The position numbers were made by a program, and so were the translations under genes. From Cordia subcordata (Eukaryota > Streptophyta > Magnoliopsida > Boraginales > Cordiaceae): a DNA stretch of 64,000 nucleotides. Under the pieces are notes generated by a model. The model searched no databases and was not told where the DNA came from. It saw only the letters and a program-made list of their open reading frames with translations. The stretch spans positions 19,814,001 to 19,878,000 of the forward strand of contig JAPTOF010000005.1 in NCBI GenBank assembly GCA_028554755.1, written 5' to 3'. Shown piece after piece: positions 37,469 through 46,798 of the stretch; within the stretch, counting starts at the first letter, position 1; each line of letters opens with the position of its first letter.

Positions 37469-37552
37469 GGGGATAGCTTAAGTGGTTCCCCAAGCATGAG
37501 GTCCTAGGTTCAATTCTATAGGGATGAGGAGTTTAACCCAAAAAAAAAAAAA
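37469..37552 (+). mobile_element. Short tRNA-like SINE fragment with poly(A) tail
   Basis: GGGGATAGCTTAAGTGGTTC resembles an A-box region and AGGTTCAATTCT (about 37506-37517) a B box. A 13-base A run closes the piece. The body is only about 70 bp. No convincing target duplication was found. A similar layout occurs at 57760-57876. Confidence 0.5.
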
Positions 37553-38025
37553 GTATAAATGAAGTTTAATTTTGTCATAAAAAGTATAATTTGTGTTATG
37601 CATGAAAAATAAGAATAAATATTAAATTCAGTTTAAAATTTATCTTTTTTCACAAACACATATATAAGTATAAAATCAAATATAATAAATGATGTTAATA
37701 CGACAAGCTAACATTTCAAGAATAAAATAAAAGTAATAACAATGAACTAGAATTGGATAGTTAAATAAGCAAATGAAAGATAAAAATGCATGACATAAGT
37801 TCCATCAAAAATAGGATATTGTTAATTTGGTAAAACTTGATGTCATAAAAGGAAATAAATAAAACTTAAATCTCATGGGAAGTTCGCGATTTAAGTAAAA
37901 AGTGATGGAAAAAAATATCATCCTCTCATTAATTTTAGTGGATCCACGTTTTAAGAAACCCTAACCCTAATCGGTGAAACTAGTTTTCCATAAGAGTTCT
38001 CTTATCATTAGATTTCTCCTTCTGC

Positions 38026-38035
38026 AAACTATATA
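38026..38035 (+). promoter_or_regulatory. Candidate TATA box of the unknown gene
   Basis: CTATATATATCTAC lies about 145 bp upstream of the ATG at 38174 and is followed by a pyrimidine-rich leader (CTTTTCTCTTTCTG), the usual arrangement of a plant core promoter. The 15-kb relic keeps a related TTTATATATACTTTC. Confidence 0.4.
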
Positions 38036-38173
38036 TATCTACTTTTCTCTTTCTGTATAGATCACCGTCTTTTAATACCAATCTTTTTTTCTCTCCACAA
38101 ACTCAATTCCGTCACCTCATTCGTTTGAGTTACCCTTGTTGATCTTTTCGTTCGAGCAAACCCTTGGCCAGAT

Positions 38174-38764
38174 ATGGATATGGATGGTCAAAACTTTCAA
38201 CAGAACTTTCGTCAAAGCTTTCAACAAAACTTACTCAACCCACATATGCCTTTGCGACAAAGACGTTTAAATAGTTCAGCACCAATGTTTACGCATGAAG
38301 TTTTGATTCACTTGGACGATGAATTAGAAAACAAGATCCTCAAGCTACTGGACACGCTCAAGACTAACGGCATCATGACTCCTCTTTCTGATGATCATGG
38401 CGGCCAGCTCGAAGAAATATTGAAGCAGCAACAGCAAGGGCAAGGCTGGAGACCCTGCTTAATCATGAAGTCAAAATCGAAGGTTTATGATCCCGAAATT
38501 TGCAGGCAATTGTTTGAAAACTTTGCTTCTACTCATGATTCTTTCCCGATTTCATTCGCTTCTGTTTTGGTTGAGAAAACGCCGGAGGACACCTACTCTT
38601 TGTCTCTTGCTGCAAAACCGTCCAAGCTTTTGGTGGATCTTTTCCAAATATTGCAGCAGATTGATGATGATTCTTGGGGCCCTCTTTGCCTGCGGATAGC
38701 TTGTTCAGTGCCACAAACTCAGGTGGCTGAGGTGATGAATTTAGCGTTGGGAAATAATTCATAA
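38174..38764 (+). CDS. Unknown plant protein, 196 aa, probably truncated
   Basis: I do not recognise the family. The protein starts MDMDGQNFQQ with a Gln/Asn-rich head (FQQNFRQSFQQN, residues 8-19). It continues with an acidic, probably helical stretch (LDDELENKILKLLDTLKTNG, about 47-66), a second Gln run (EEILKQQQQGQG) and a neutral C-terminal half (SLAAKPSKLLVDLFQILQQ, CSVPQTQVAEVMNLALGNNS). No signal peptide, membrane segment or zinc motif is seen. It ends at a TAA (38762-38764) where the 15-kb relic has TAC. Past that stop the frame stays open for 33 codons with residues matching the relic's end (NVTRIGAIGLAQDS), so the full protein was probably about 230 aa. The TATA-like sequence and leader support it having been a gene. 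It may now be a pseudogene. Confidence 0.5.
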   Translation: MDMDGQNFQQNFRQSFQQNLLNPHMPLRQRRLNSSAPMFTHEVLIHLDDELENKILKLLDTLKTNGIMTPLSDDHGGQLEEILKQQQQGQGWRPCLIMKSKSKVYDPEICRQLFENFASTHDSFPISFASVLVEKTPEDTYSLSLAAKPSKLLVDLFQILQQIDDDSWGPLCLRIACSVPQTQVAEVMNLALGNNS

Positions 38765-38990
38765 CCTTATCAAGGCAATGTAACACGTATTGGGGCCATT
38801 GGGCTGGCTCAGGATTCTACTACCACACGTTCTATTAAGTGTTCCATTCCTCTTCGAAAAATATAAAATATTCGTGATTAAGATGGCATGATGGACCCTC
38901 AAGGGTTAATTTAATATCGAAAATGATAGTCGTGTGTCATTTTGTTTAGGGAGTTTAGAGAGTTAGGTTAGGGAGTTTAGTGTTTGGTAT

Positions 38991-39462
38991 TTCTACTACC
39001 ACACATGCTATTAAGTACTCCTTTCCTCTTCACATAATTTTATACAATGATGATTTTAGTTTTTTTTTATAATTTATTTTTTGCTATCGTAATTTTTAAG
39101 TTTTTCTTACTGTATTTTTCTTTGAAGAGGTATTGACAAAGATCACTTTTTTATCTTGCAAAAATGAATCTTACATCTACTAATTGTATTTCTTTTCTCT
39201 CTCAAATCATAGTAATATTGTTTGTTTAAAAATAAATTTTAATAATTTATCACATAAATTATACATATATATAACCTAGACGTTGATAACAACATTTTTT
39301 TTCTAATTTTACAAAAATAATCTTGATGAACATTGAGATTTTTATATGATTCACCAATTTTGTTTTATCTATATATATTGGAAAAGAAACAATAGTTCAG
39401 AATCAAGCAAGTAATTAAGTTTTCTATGTTATTTGCACCAATTTTAGGACATCAAAGCAACA
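38991..39462. other. AT-rich intergenic DNA
   Basis: Spacer between segment P and the gypsy element. Nothing is recognised apart from the short duplicated tail of segment P at its start. Confidence 0.55.
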
Positions 39463-40026
39463 TGTCATGCCCTGCCGATGGAGACGCCACATGGACAGCA
39501 GAATGACAAGACCGAAGCCTATACGGAAGCACATGTGGCACTTTCTCGTGCTAGGGCAGCCCCGATGATGCAGGCGCCGTGTGAGTAACTATGTGGCAAG
39601 GATGATAAAACTTGAAAGGATGCACATATGGCACTTCTCTCCAGGAAGGATCTAGAAGATACACTAGATAAGGATAATATCAAATCCCCTTTGATTGAGG
39701 GATTATGGTTTGAGATTGGTTGTAAATATCCCATGATTAGGGTAGAATCTTCTAGAAGTACATATTAGCCATTAGATTGAAATGATCTTAGCCATTCATT
39801 AGACTACAAGCATGTATAAATAGCCTAGCATTTTTATTTGTAAGACACAGAGAAAAGCTTGAGAGCAATACAAAAGTCTTATTCTCTCAACTCTTTACTT
39901 CCGCTGCTTTATTATTTGCTTAGCGAAGTCTTTTGTTCGTGGTTTTCAGGCTAACTTAGCCACTTTTGCTGTAGAAAAGTGTCTAAGTGCTGCACGCAAT
40001 GCTTAGGTTAGGCTAAGGGCGTGACA
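39463..40026 (+). repeat. 5' LTR of the gypsy element
   Basis: 564 bp from TGTCATGCCC to GGGCGTGACA. A TATA-like GTATAAATAGCC lies at about 39814, placing the R start roughly 30 bp later, and ATTTGTAAGACACAG follows. Confidence 0.95.
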
Positions 40027-40028
40027 AG

Positions 40029-40042
40029 TGGTTACCAGAGCT
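40029..40042 (+). other. Primer-binding site of the gypsy element
   Basis: TGGTTACCAGAGCT begins 2 bp after the 5' LTR and resembles the plant initiator tRNA-Met site TGGTATCAGAGC with a small change in the TAT/TTAC part. Confidence 0.7.
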
Positions 40043-40084
40043 AAGGTTACACGCAAGGTGTTTGTAATTTTGCTCCTTTGAAGG

Positions 40085-42434
40085 ATGTCTTCTTCAGGTA
40101 TTGAGAAGAGCGTTGATACTGGTAATGACGTGAGGGGAAGGGAAGTTCTACCCCCTCTTGCAGCAGCCAAAGGCAATAAGAGAGGAAAGTCTAGTGATGT
40201 ACAAGCTGCTTTCGAAGCACGTTTGACAAGAGCAGAAGATGTTGTTGCTGATTTCATGCAGAAATGTCAACAGCTTGGGTTTGATAATGAGGAGGCACTA
40301 AGTTTAGGAGACCTCTGTCAGGAACTCAAAAACCTTTAAGCTCGAGTACAAACGGCAGAAGAGGCGGCTAAGAATGCATTAATTGAGAAAGAAACCATTG
40401 CTGATTGGTTGCAGGTTAAGATTACCGAGCAAGATCGCAAGATGGCTGAACAAGACAAAATCCTTGAAGAGATGAAGAAAGATGGGGCTATGTGTAGAAA
40501 GGCAATAGCCCGTGACGCGTCAACCCATCATGTAGCACCAAAGGTGGATGTGCCAAGGCCTAGTCCCTACAACGGGAAGCACGAAGCCAAAAAGGTGAAA
40601 AACTTCTTTTGGCAGATTGAACAATACTTTGATGCGATTGGGCTCGAGGAGGATGCTAGCTGTGTGAAGACAGCAATACTCTACTTCTCAAAAGATACAG
40701 CTCTATGGTGGCGTATGAAGCACCAAGAGTTCCAAGAGGCCAAGAGGGGACTTCCAACTTGGAATGCTTTCAAGGAGGATGTATATGCCCAATTCTACCC
40801 TGAAGAGGCCGAATAGGAAGCTCGTGACAAGCTTAGAGTCCTAAAGCATATAGGGACCATACATTAATATGTTCAAGAATACATCTCCCTTAAATTTCAG
40901 GTACGTAATAAGCCCGATTATGATCATATGTACGACTTTATCAAGGATTTGAGCCATGGGCACAACAAGAAGTACGAATGAGAAAGCCCAAAACTTTCGC
41001 TCAAGCGGTTGCCATGGCCGAGTCCTTGATAGAGGTGAAGCAAAAAAACAACCCCGTCGAATCCCCGAGAGATTTGAAGGAAAACGGTAAGGAGGACGAG
41101 AGTCCCAAAGGGCCAGACAAGGATAGACATGGGAGACAACCTTTCAACAAGGAAGAGAAGAGAAATAAGAAATCCATCAAGTGCTACTTTTGTCTCGGTT
41201 CCCATCCATGGAGAGAGTGTCCAAGAAGACAAACACTCAACATGTTGATTGAGGAACGTGAGAAGATCGGCGAAGCACAAATGGGTTCTATTCAATTGCT
41301 GAATGCTTTGAATGCCAAAATAACACCAAGGGCCACATCAAAGGGTGGATTGATGTACGTGGAGGCATTGATTCAAAGGAAGCTCTCCAGGGCCATGTTA
41401 GACACTAGAGCTTCTCATAATTTCATGGCAGAAGACGAAGCCAAGAGATTGGGACTTACTCTTAACAAGTCTCAAGGGTCCCTTAAGACTGTCAATTCCG
41501 GCCCGCAACCATTGACAGGGGTGGTGAAAGATGTTTCTCTAACAATCGGTACCTGGCAAGGGAAATTAAATTTTACGGTGGTACCTATGGATGAGTTTGA
41601 GCTTGTCCTTGGTATGGAGTTCTTCAGACAAGCAAAGGCCATCCCCATACCCCACCTTCAACATATGATGATCATGGAGAAGAATACCCCTTGCATGGTC
41701 CCGGCCAAGATCCAAGCGAGACACGAAGAGAGACAACTTCCGACCCTTCAAGTGGACAAAGGAGTCCGACAAAATGAGGGGGCTTACTCAAAAGCCATGA
41801 AAGGAGCAAATAAGGGTGAACAAGTGGCAGATAAGACACTAAAGGAGGCCGCCAAAAGCCGTGAGAAGGTGGAAGAGTTCACATCACCCTTGGTACAAAA
41901 GAAGGCACTACCAATGGAAAAGGTAGACCCTTCATGTGATGCAACCCATGGTGCCAAACCAAAGAGGAGGGCAACCATATGTGATGAGACACAAATTTCC
42001 CTCAATCTCCACGGGAGCCGAGCAATGGGCAAGAAGTCGGTTGAAGTAGAAACAAGCCAACGGGTCCTTGCTACTCACACCAGGGAGTCAGAGACCAAGT
42101 ACAAAACAAGTTACCCTCAAATGAAGCAAGCCAGTTCATCAAAGATCTGCCTTGATGAATCAGCTAGCAATAGGATCAGCGAAGGAAGTCAAGGAAAGGA
42201 AGACACAACCACCAAGAGTCTAGCAGCCACACTGTTAGATCCTTGTGACAAGGAAATCGATTTCATTGAAACTGATTGCGTAAGAGGACTTCCACCACGG
42301 CATGAGTACTTGGTACATTGGAAGGGCTTGCCAGCAAGTGAGGCAAGTTGAGAGCCAACAGACTCTCTTGGAAACTTTATGAAGGAGATTGTGGAGTACC
42401 ATAAAGAGATCGCGACGAGGACGTTCGCGAAATT
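40085..42434 (+). pseudogene. gypsy gag-protease-chromodomain polyprotein, broken
   Basis: Starts MSSSGIEKS, with a charged, probably coiled-coil N-terminus, then the retrotransposon gag domain (YNGKHEAKKVKNFFWQIEQY, WWRMKHQEF, AQFYPEEAE), the zinc knuckle CYFCLGSHPWREC, and a retropepsin-like domain. In the latter the active-site motif reads LDTRASHNF, so the usual glycine of DTGA is arginine. A Lys/Glu-rich linker (about 41740-42230) follows where reverse transcriptase to integrase should be. The last part (YLVHWKGLP, then EPTDSL after a stop) is a chromodomain remnant. Breaks: TAA 40337, TAG 40814, TAA 40865, a one-base shift near 40978 and TGA 42349 in place of the chromodomain tryptophan. 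The long frame 40978-42351 (457 codons) is open. Confidence 0.88.
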
Positions 42435-42447
42435 GGGTAGGGGAGTT
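42435..42447 (+). other. Polypurine tract of the gypsy element
   Basis: GGGTAGGGGAGTT lies directly before the 3' LTR, the usual place and form for plus-strand priming in plant gypsy elements. Confidence 0.75.
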
Positions 42448-43012
42448 TGTCACGCCCTGCTGATGGAGAAACCACATGGGTAGCAGGATGACAAGACCGA
42501 GGCTTATACGGAAGCACATGTGGCACTTTATCGTGCTAGGGCAGCCCCGATGATGCAGGCACCATGTGAGCAACCATGTGGCAAGGATGATAAAACTTGA
42601 AAGGATGCACATATGGCACTTCTCTCCAGGAAGGATCTAGAAGATACACTAGATAAGGATAATATCAAATCCCCTTTGATTGAGGGATTATGGTTTGAGA
42701 TTGGTTGTAAATATCCCATGATTAGGGTAGAATCTTCTAAAAGCACATATTAGCCATTAGATTGAAATAATCTTAGCCATTCATTAGACTACAAGCATGT
42801 ATAAATAGCCTAGCATTTTTATTTGTAAGACACAGAGAAAAACTTGAGAGCAATACAAAAGTCTTATTCTCTCAACTCTTTACTTCCGCTGCTTTATTAT
42901 TTGCTTAGCGAAGTCTTTTGTTCGTGGTTTTCAGGCTGACTTGGTCACTTTTACTGTAGAAAAGTGTCTAAGTGCTGCACGTAGCACTTAGTTTAGACTA
43001 AGGGCATGACAA
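42448..43012 (+). repeat. 3' LTR of the gypsy element
   Basis: 565 bp from TGTCACGCCC to GGGCATGACA, about 95% identical to the 5' LTR, with differences clustered at both ends of the LTR. Confidence 0.95.
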
Positions 43013-43526
43013 ACAGCTTATAAACATGTACCCTTTGCGTTGGGTGAAAAATGTTAGTAATTAGCATAAACAAATCCTTTTATGGTCGTCAACAAGTATT
43101 GGCTGTCAACTTAAGTTCGCAAGTCATAGTTAGCCAACTTTATGAATCATATGTTACATTTACGACGATTGGTGCCGGTGGTGGTAACTTAAGTTCCCAA
43201 GTCATAGGCAACAATTGTTATTAACTGTGTCACTAGTGAATATCTCTATTGTGATGGTAGTGGTGGTGACGATGATTATGCATTGCAAAGATAGGTTAGG
43301 TTATTAAATTAAAGAATACGGGTATTTTTGTAAGTTCTTTTAATGTTTTTAATTCAATTTCTGCAAATTAAGATGGCTTTGCCAAACACATTAAAGAAAA
43401 TAGTTATTCTATTCTGATTTTTTTAATTATTACAACCAAATATAAGAAAAAAAGTAATTATTCCTAAAGTATTCTAGGATGAAACGTATTCTTGGTTGGA
43501 CGGCCTTTTCTTTCAAAAGCGCTTTT
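43013..43526. other. Intergenic DNA
   Basis: Right flank of the gypsy element. No gene or repeat is recognised. Confidence 0.55.
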
Positions 43527-43742
43527 GGGCTCGTTTGGATTGTGTTTTTTGAAAAGCACTCTTTTTTTAACAACTTTTAGAAAAATGATACTTTGATAAA
43601 CTAAAAGTTCTATCTAATTATTAAAAAAAGGATTATTTAAACTTTTTCTAGAGTTTTAACTTTTGTGAAAGTTACGACAAATAACCATTGCGAAAATAAT
43701 GTACTTTTTTTTCCCTTAAAAAAAAAGCCAATCCAGACAAAC
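43527..43742. mobile_element. GTTTGGATTGA-family MITE, copy
   Basis: The left end CTCGTTTGGATTGTGTTTTTT and the right end, reverse complement GGTTTGTCTGGATTGGC, are imperfect inverted repeats. The core contains AAACTTTTTCTAGAGTTTTAAC, shared with the fragment at 800-928. Confidence 0.7.
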
Positions 43743-46600
43743 CATTTTCCTAAAACCTTTAAATGAAGTGCTTTTTTGAGAAGATAAAAATTCTAATTTT
43801 AGGAAAAAGCTAAAAGTTAGTTCTTTTTTTTTCCGAGTTCTAGGTCTTTTGAAATCTAATCGAAATACTTTTTCTTTCTCTCACATTGAAGAATATGGAT
43901 CAATTACCATCGGGGTGATTTACTTCACTAACAAAGACAGAAAGGGTGGTTGGCATCAGCGATCTAGGCCTCAACGAAACTCAAACTTGTTTCTTATGGT
44001 ATGTCTATTGATCCGATAAGCACTTTCTGCAAGAGAGATATTGAAAATCTGAGCATCTGTATTTTTAAGGGTGTTTTGCTAATGGACCCCCCGTATTATA
44101 GTGAAATTACGTTCCTGGCCCTATGTTTCCAAAACTCTCTAGTTATTCCCTTGAATTTTTTCTACTTTTGCGTGCGGACCCCCTTTGTTAAATTTGCTAT
44201 CCATTTTAACAGGGTGTATGCCACATGTGCCAAAAGTGAAAGTAAGCTTTTGTTTTCTGCCATTAATTGCATATTTATCCTTTATTTATTTGTTTCTTCA
44301 TTTTTCATCATCTTTCGAAAAAGTAAAAAACAAAATTACCACCCCCACCCCTATGACAGCCTCTAACCCCCCCAACCCACCTCTAGATGAATGAATATTC
44401 ACTGTGATGCTTGTAAGATGAAAATGATGGAAATTTTAAACTCCATTCATGGTTTGTACTCTGTGACAATTATAGCTCTATGCCTAATTACGCTAGGCAC
44501 GCAAGTACTTTGCTTAAGAGGCTTGGGCGATTTCTTCATGGCACAACATCTTCCAAGGCAAAAACTATCTACTTTGTTCAATTCCTCAATTGCAGTTATG
44601 TGGCACTTATTAACAAAATCATAGGCAACTAAAATAGCTTATAAACTTCTCATCCAAAACTTCGACCTTCTGGATTTAGAATTTGAAAAATGCAATTTTC
44701 ATTTGGTGATTTTGTAATATAATTTTAAGCTTTTCTTAAAAAAAAAAAAGATTGGGTAAAGGTGGTAGGGGAAGGGTGGGAACGACGTGGGCATGCTGCT
44801 AAGGGTGGGGGCAGCGACAGAGTGGTGTAGGGTTAGTGGGGGAAGGGTGATGACAGGGTTAGGATGGGGTGGTGGGGAAGAGAGTAGCAAGACGAGTGGG
44901 GATGGGACTACCTGGGGAGGGATTGCAGCGAGTATGGGGGTGGGTCTGGTGGAGGGAGTGGCAGTGGGTGGTGGAATTGGTTGAGGGATAGGGTGATAGA
45001 GATGGTGAGGCAGGTAGAAGTGGGTGGCGACAGCAAGGGTAGGGTGAAAGAGGTTGACGAAGAAGACGATCCTTCTTTTTTATGAACCAAACATGTTAAA
45101 TTTATTAACACCAATTATAAATATGATCGAAAATTATAGGGAAAAAATTACCCGTTTACTTCAAGTTTAAGCCCAAGATAATTGTTCATTGATTTTTCAT
45201 CGTCTTCTTGGCCCCTGAAACTTTTTTCTGATAGGGGAATAGAGATAACATCATGTTCTTTTACAAAAATTAAAAGAACAGTTGTGACTTTTCACATATA
45301 GTTGTGTTTTTTAGAAATAGTCACGCTTTTTAAGAGATAGGAGAAAGGAATAATAAGAATTTGTAATTTAGTCATAGGTTTGCCCATCACAAGCCTAATG
45401 ACTACAAGCAATTACTTAAAGGGTGTTTGGCTAAGCTTATAAATGCTTATATACATCTTTGGTAAATCAGCTTATAAGTAATTAAAGATAAGCATTTAAT
45501 TATATGTTTTTTAATATATGTCAGGTGTCATAATTCTAATCATTCTCTCTCATCGAAGAACAATGCATCAGTTTACATCACTACATGCACAATTACTAGT
45601 ATGTCACTCGTGCGATTACACGAGATGTGATATATGTAGTTTGATAAGATTTAGTTTTTTATCCATTTAAATGTTTCAAACAAATTATATGAACTATTTT
45701 TAATAGATTAAATAATAATACTACACATACATGTGATTTCTTTACGTAGGCACAATTTTGAAATTTGCAAGATATCACAATCTAGAATTACAAAGAAACT
45801 GTGGTAATAAAAAAATTGATCGAATTACGATTATCTAAAACAAAAAAGGAAGTGAATCTGTGCTGCTATGAGTGAAATTGGAATGTAAAAGCTTAAAAAT
45901 AATACCAAAATAATGATTTAACCATGATTTTAGACTAGTGATTAAGTATAAATAATATATGAAGAAGAAAAAAGAAAGATTTTTTAGTGTAGAAAAAGGG
46001 AAGAAATTGAATTGAATAACAAATAAATAATTTAGTTGATTGCATAATTTAAGGAATGTGATTTTCATATATTAATTTGGGAAATAGATACAATAGAAAC
46101 TTGTTTTAAACAATTAAGTGGGACAGTATACACGTGACATAAAATTGACAGTGCTACTTGACTACATTATATGCAACATAGTCTGTTATATATAATAGTA
46201 TAGATTACTTAATTTAAATATATAGTTACCAATTAATAATATTATTTTTTATATAAAAATAATATTCAAAATCATTTTTTGTTGTTTTCTTTACTATCAG
46301 ATTATTTCCTCATTTGCCTTTCTCAATTTAAATTTTATTTAAATTATGAATATCTCTTATAAACATCAATTACTGAATATCTTTCATAAAAATGTTACTA
46401 GTATTGAACTTGTCATGAATAAAATATAGATTTTTATTTCATGCTTAAAATATAAAAATTAAACATAACAGTAAATAAATACGTTAAAAACAAATATTGT
46501 CAGTGCACGGGTGAATTCAAATTAATTAAGAAAAAAAGGAGAAAAAGGAATAAAAAGTTAAAAAAAAAAAAAGCGTTACCTGCCCCAAAAGGGCTTCCAA
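43743..46600. other. Intergenic DNA with a strand-asymmetric G-rich block
   Basis: No gene is supported. The block 44750-45065 is strongly G-rich on the plus strand (GGTGG, GGGAAGGGTGGG, GGGGTGGTGGGG) with few C, followed by ordinary AT-rich DNA. Long frames across it on both strands are low-complexity by-products. An incomplete small element with GGGTGTTTGGCTAAGCTTAT begins at 45421. Confidence 0.55.
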
Positions 46601-46602
46601 AA

Positions 46603-46719
46603 TTAGGGTTTACAACTCTTCGATTTCCACTTTTCATTCTCAAGACTCAAAGCAGCAAATTTTTTCCGTAAGTTTTCAATTTTCAATTCACACGCACACA
46701 CACATGTATGAAACCCTAA
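46603..46719. promoter_or_regulatory. Two telo-box motifs in the leader of the SR splicing factor gene
   Basis: TTAGGGTTT (46603-46611) and AAACCCTAA (46711-46719) are the two orientations of the plant telo-box, often found near the start of genes for RNA-binding and translation proteins. They lie on either side of a probable 5' leader intron donor (CC|GTAAGT, GT at 46678). The matching acceptor is probably at 46775 or 46789, just before the ATG. Confidence 0.6.
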
Positions 46720-46798
46720 CTTGAATATCTTTTTGATAGTGTAATAAATTGATCCCTTTCTTTTTTTTTTTTTAAGGTTTTTGGAACAGTTGAGGAGA

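Larger units (their letters stand above)
36403..38990. repeat. Duplicated segment P, copy 2
   Basis: Direct-orientation partner of 12997-15487, about 23.4 kb away. It contains the ATGGGCGATGAAAAT start, the AAAAGAAATTGGG repeats, about 1 kb of unrelated sequence (roughly 36785-37800) absent from copy 1, and the unknown gene with its leader and TATA-like sequence. The tail CTACTACCACACGTTCTATT (38816) is repeated as CTACTACCACACATGCTATT (38990). Confidence 0.8.
39463..43012 (+). mobile_element. Non-autonomous Ty3/gypsy element with gag, protease and chromodomain remnant
   Basis: The element is 3550 bp. It has two LTRs of 564 and 565 bp whose ends are inverted repeats (TGTCATGCCC...GGGCATGACA), a tRNA-Met-like primer-binding site and a polypurine tract. 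A 4-bp AACA direct repeat flanks it (39459-39462 and 43013-43016). The inside encodes gag, a zinc knuckle, an aspartic protease and a C-terminal chromodomain relic. Reverse transcriptase, RNase H and integrase, normally about 2.5-3 kb, are entirely absent. The LTRs differ at about 29 positions (around 95% identity), mostly transitions, so it is not recent. Coding parts carry several stops. Movement would have needed a related full-length element. Confidence 0.92.

Noticed and set aside
40924..41295. 123-codon minus-strand frame
   Set aside because: Antisense shadow of the gypsy gag/zinc-knuckle region.
44699..45114. Three overlapping Pro/Ser- or Gly-rich frames
   Set aside because: By-products of the G-rich low-complexity block, open on both strands.
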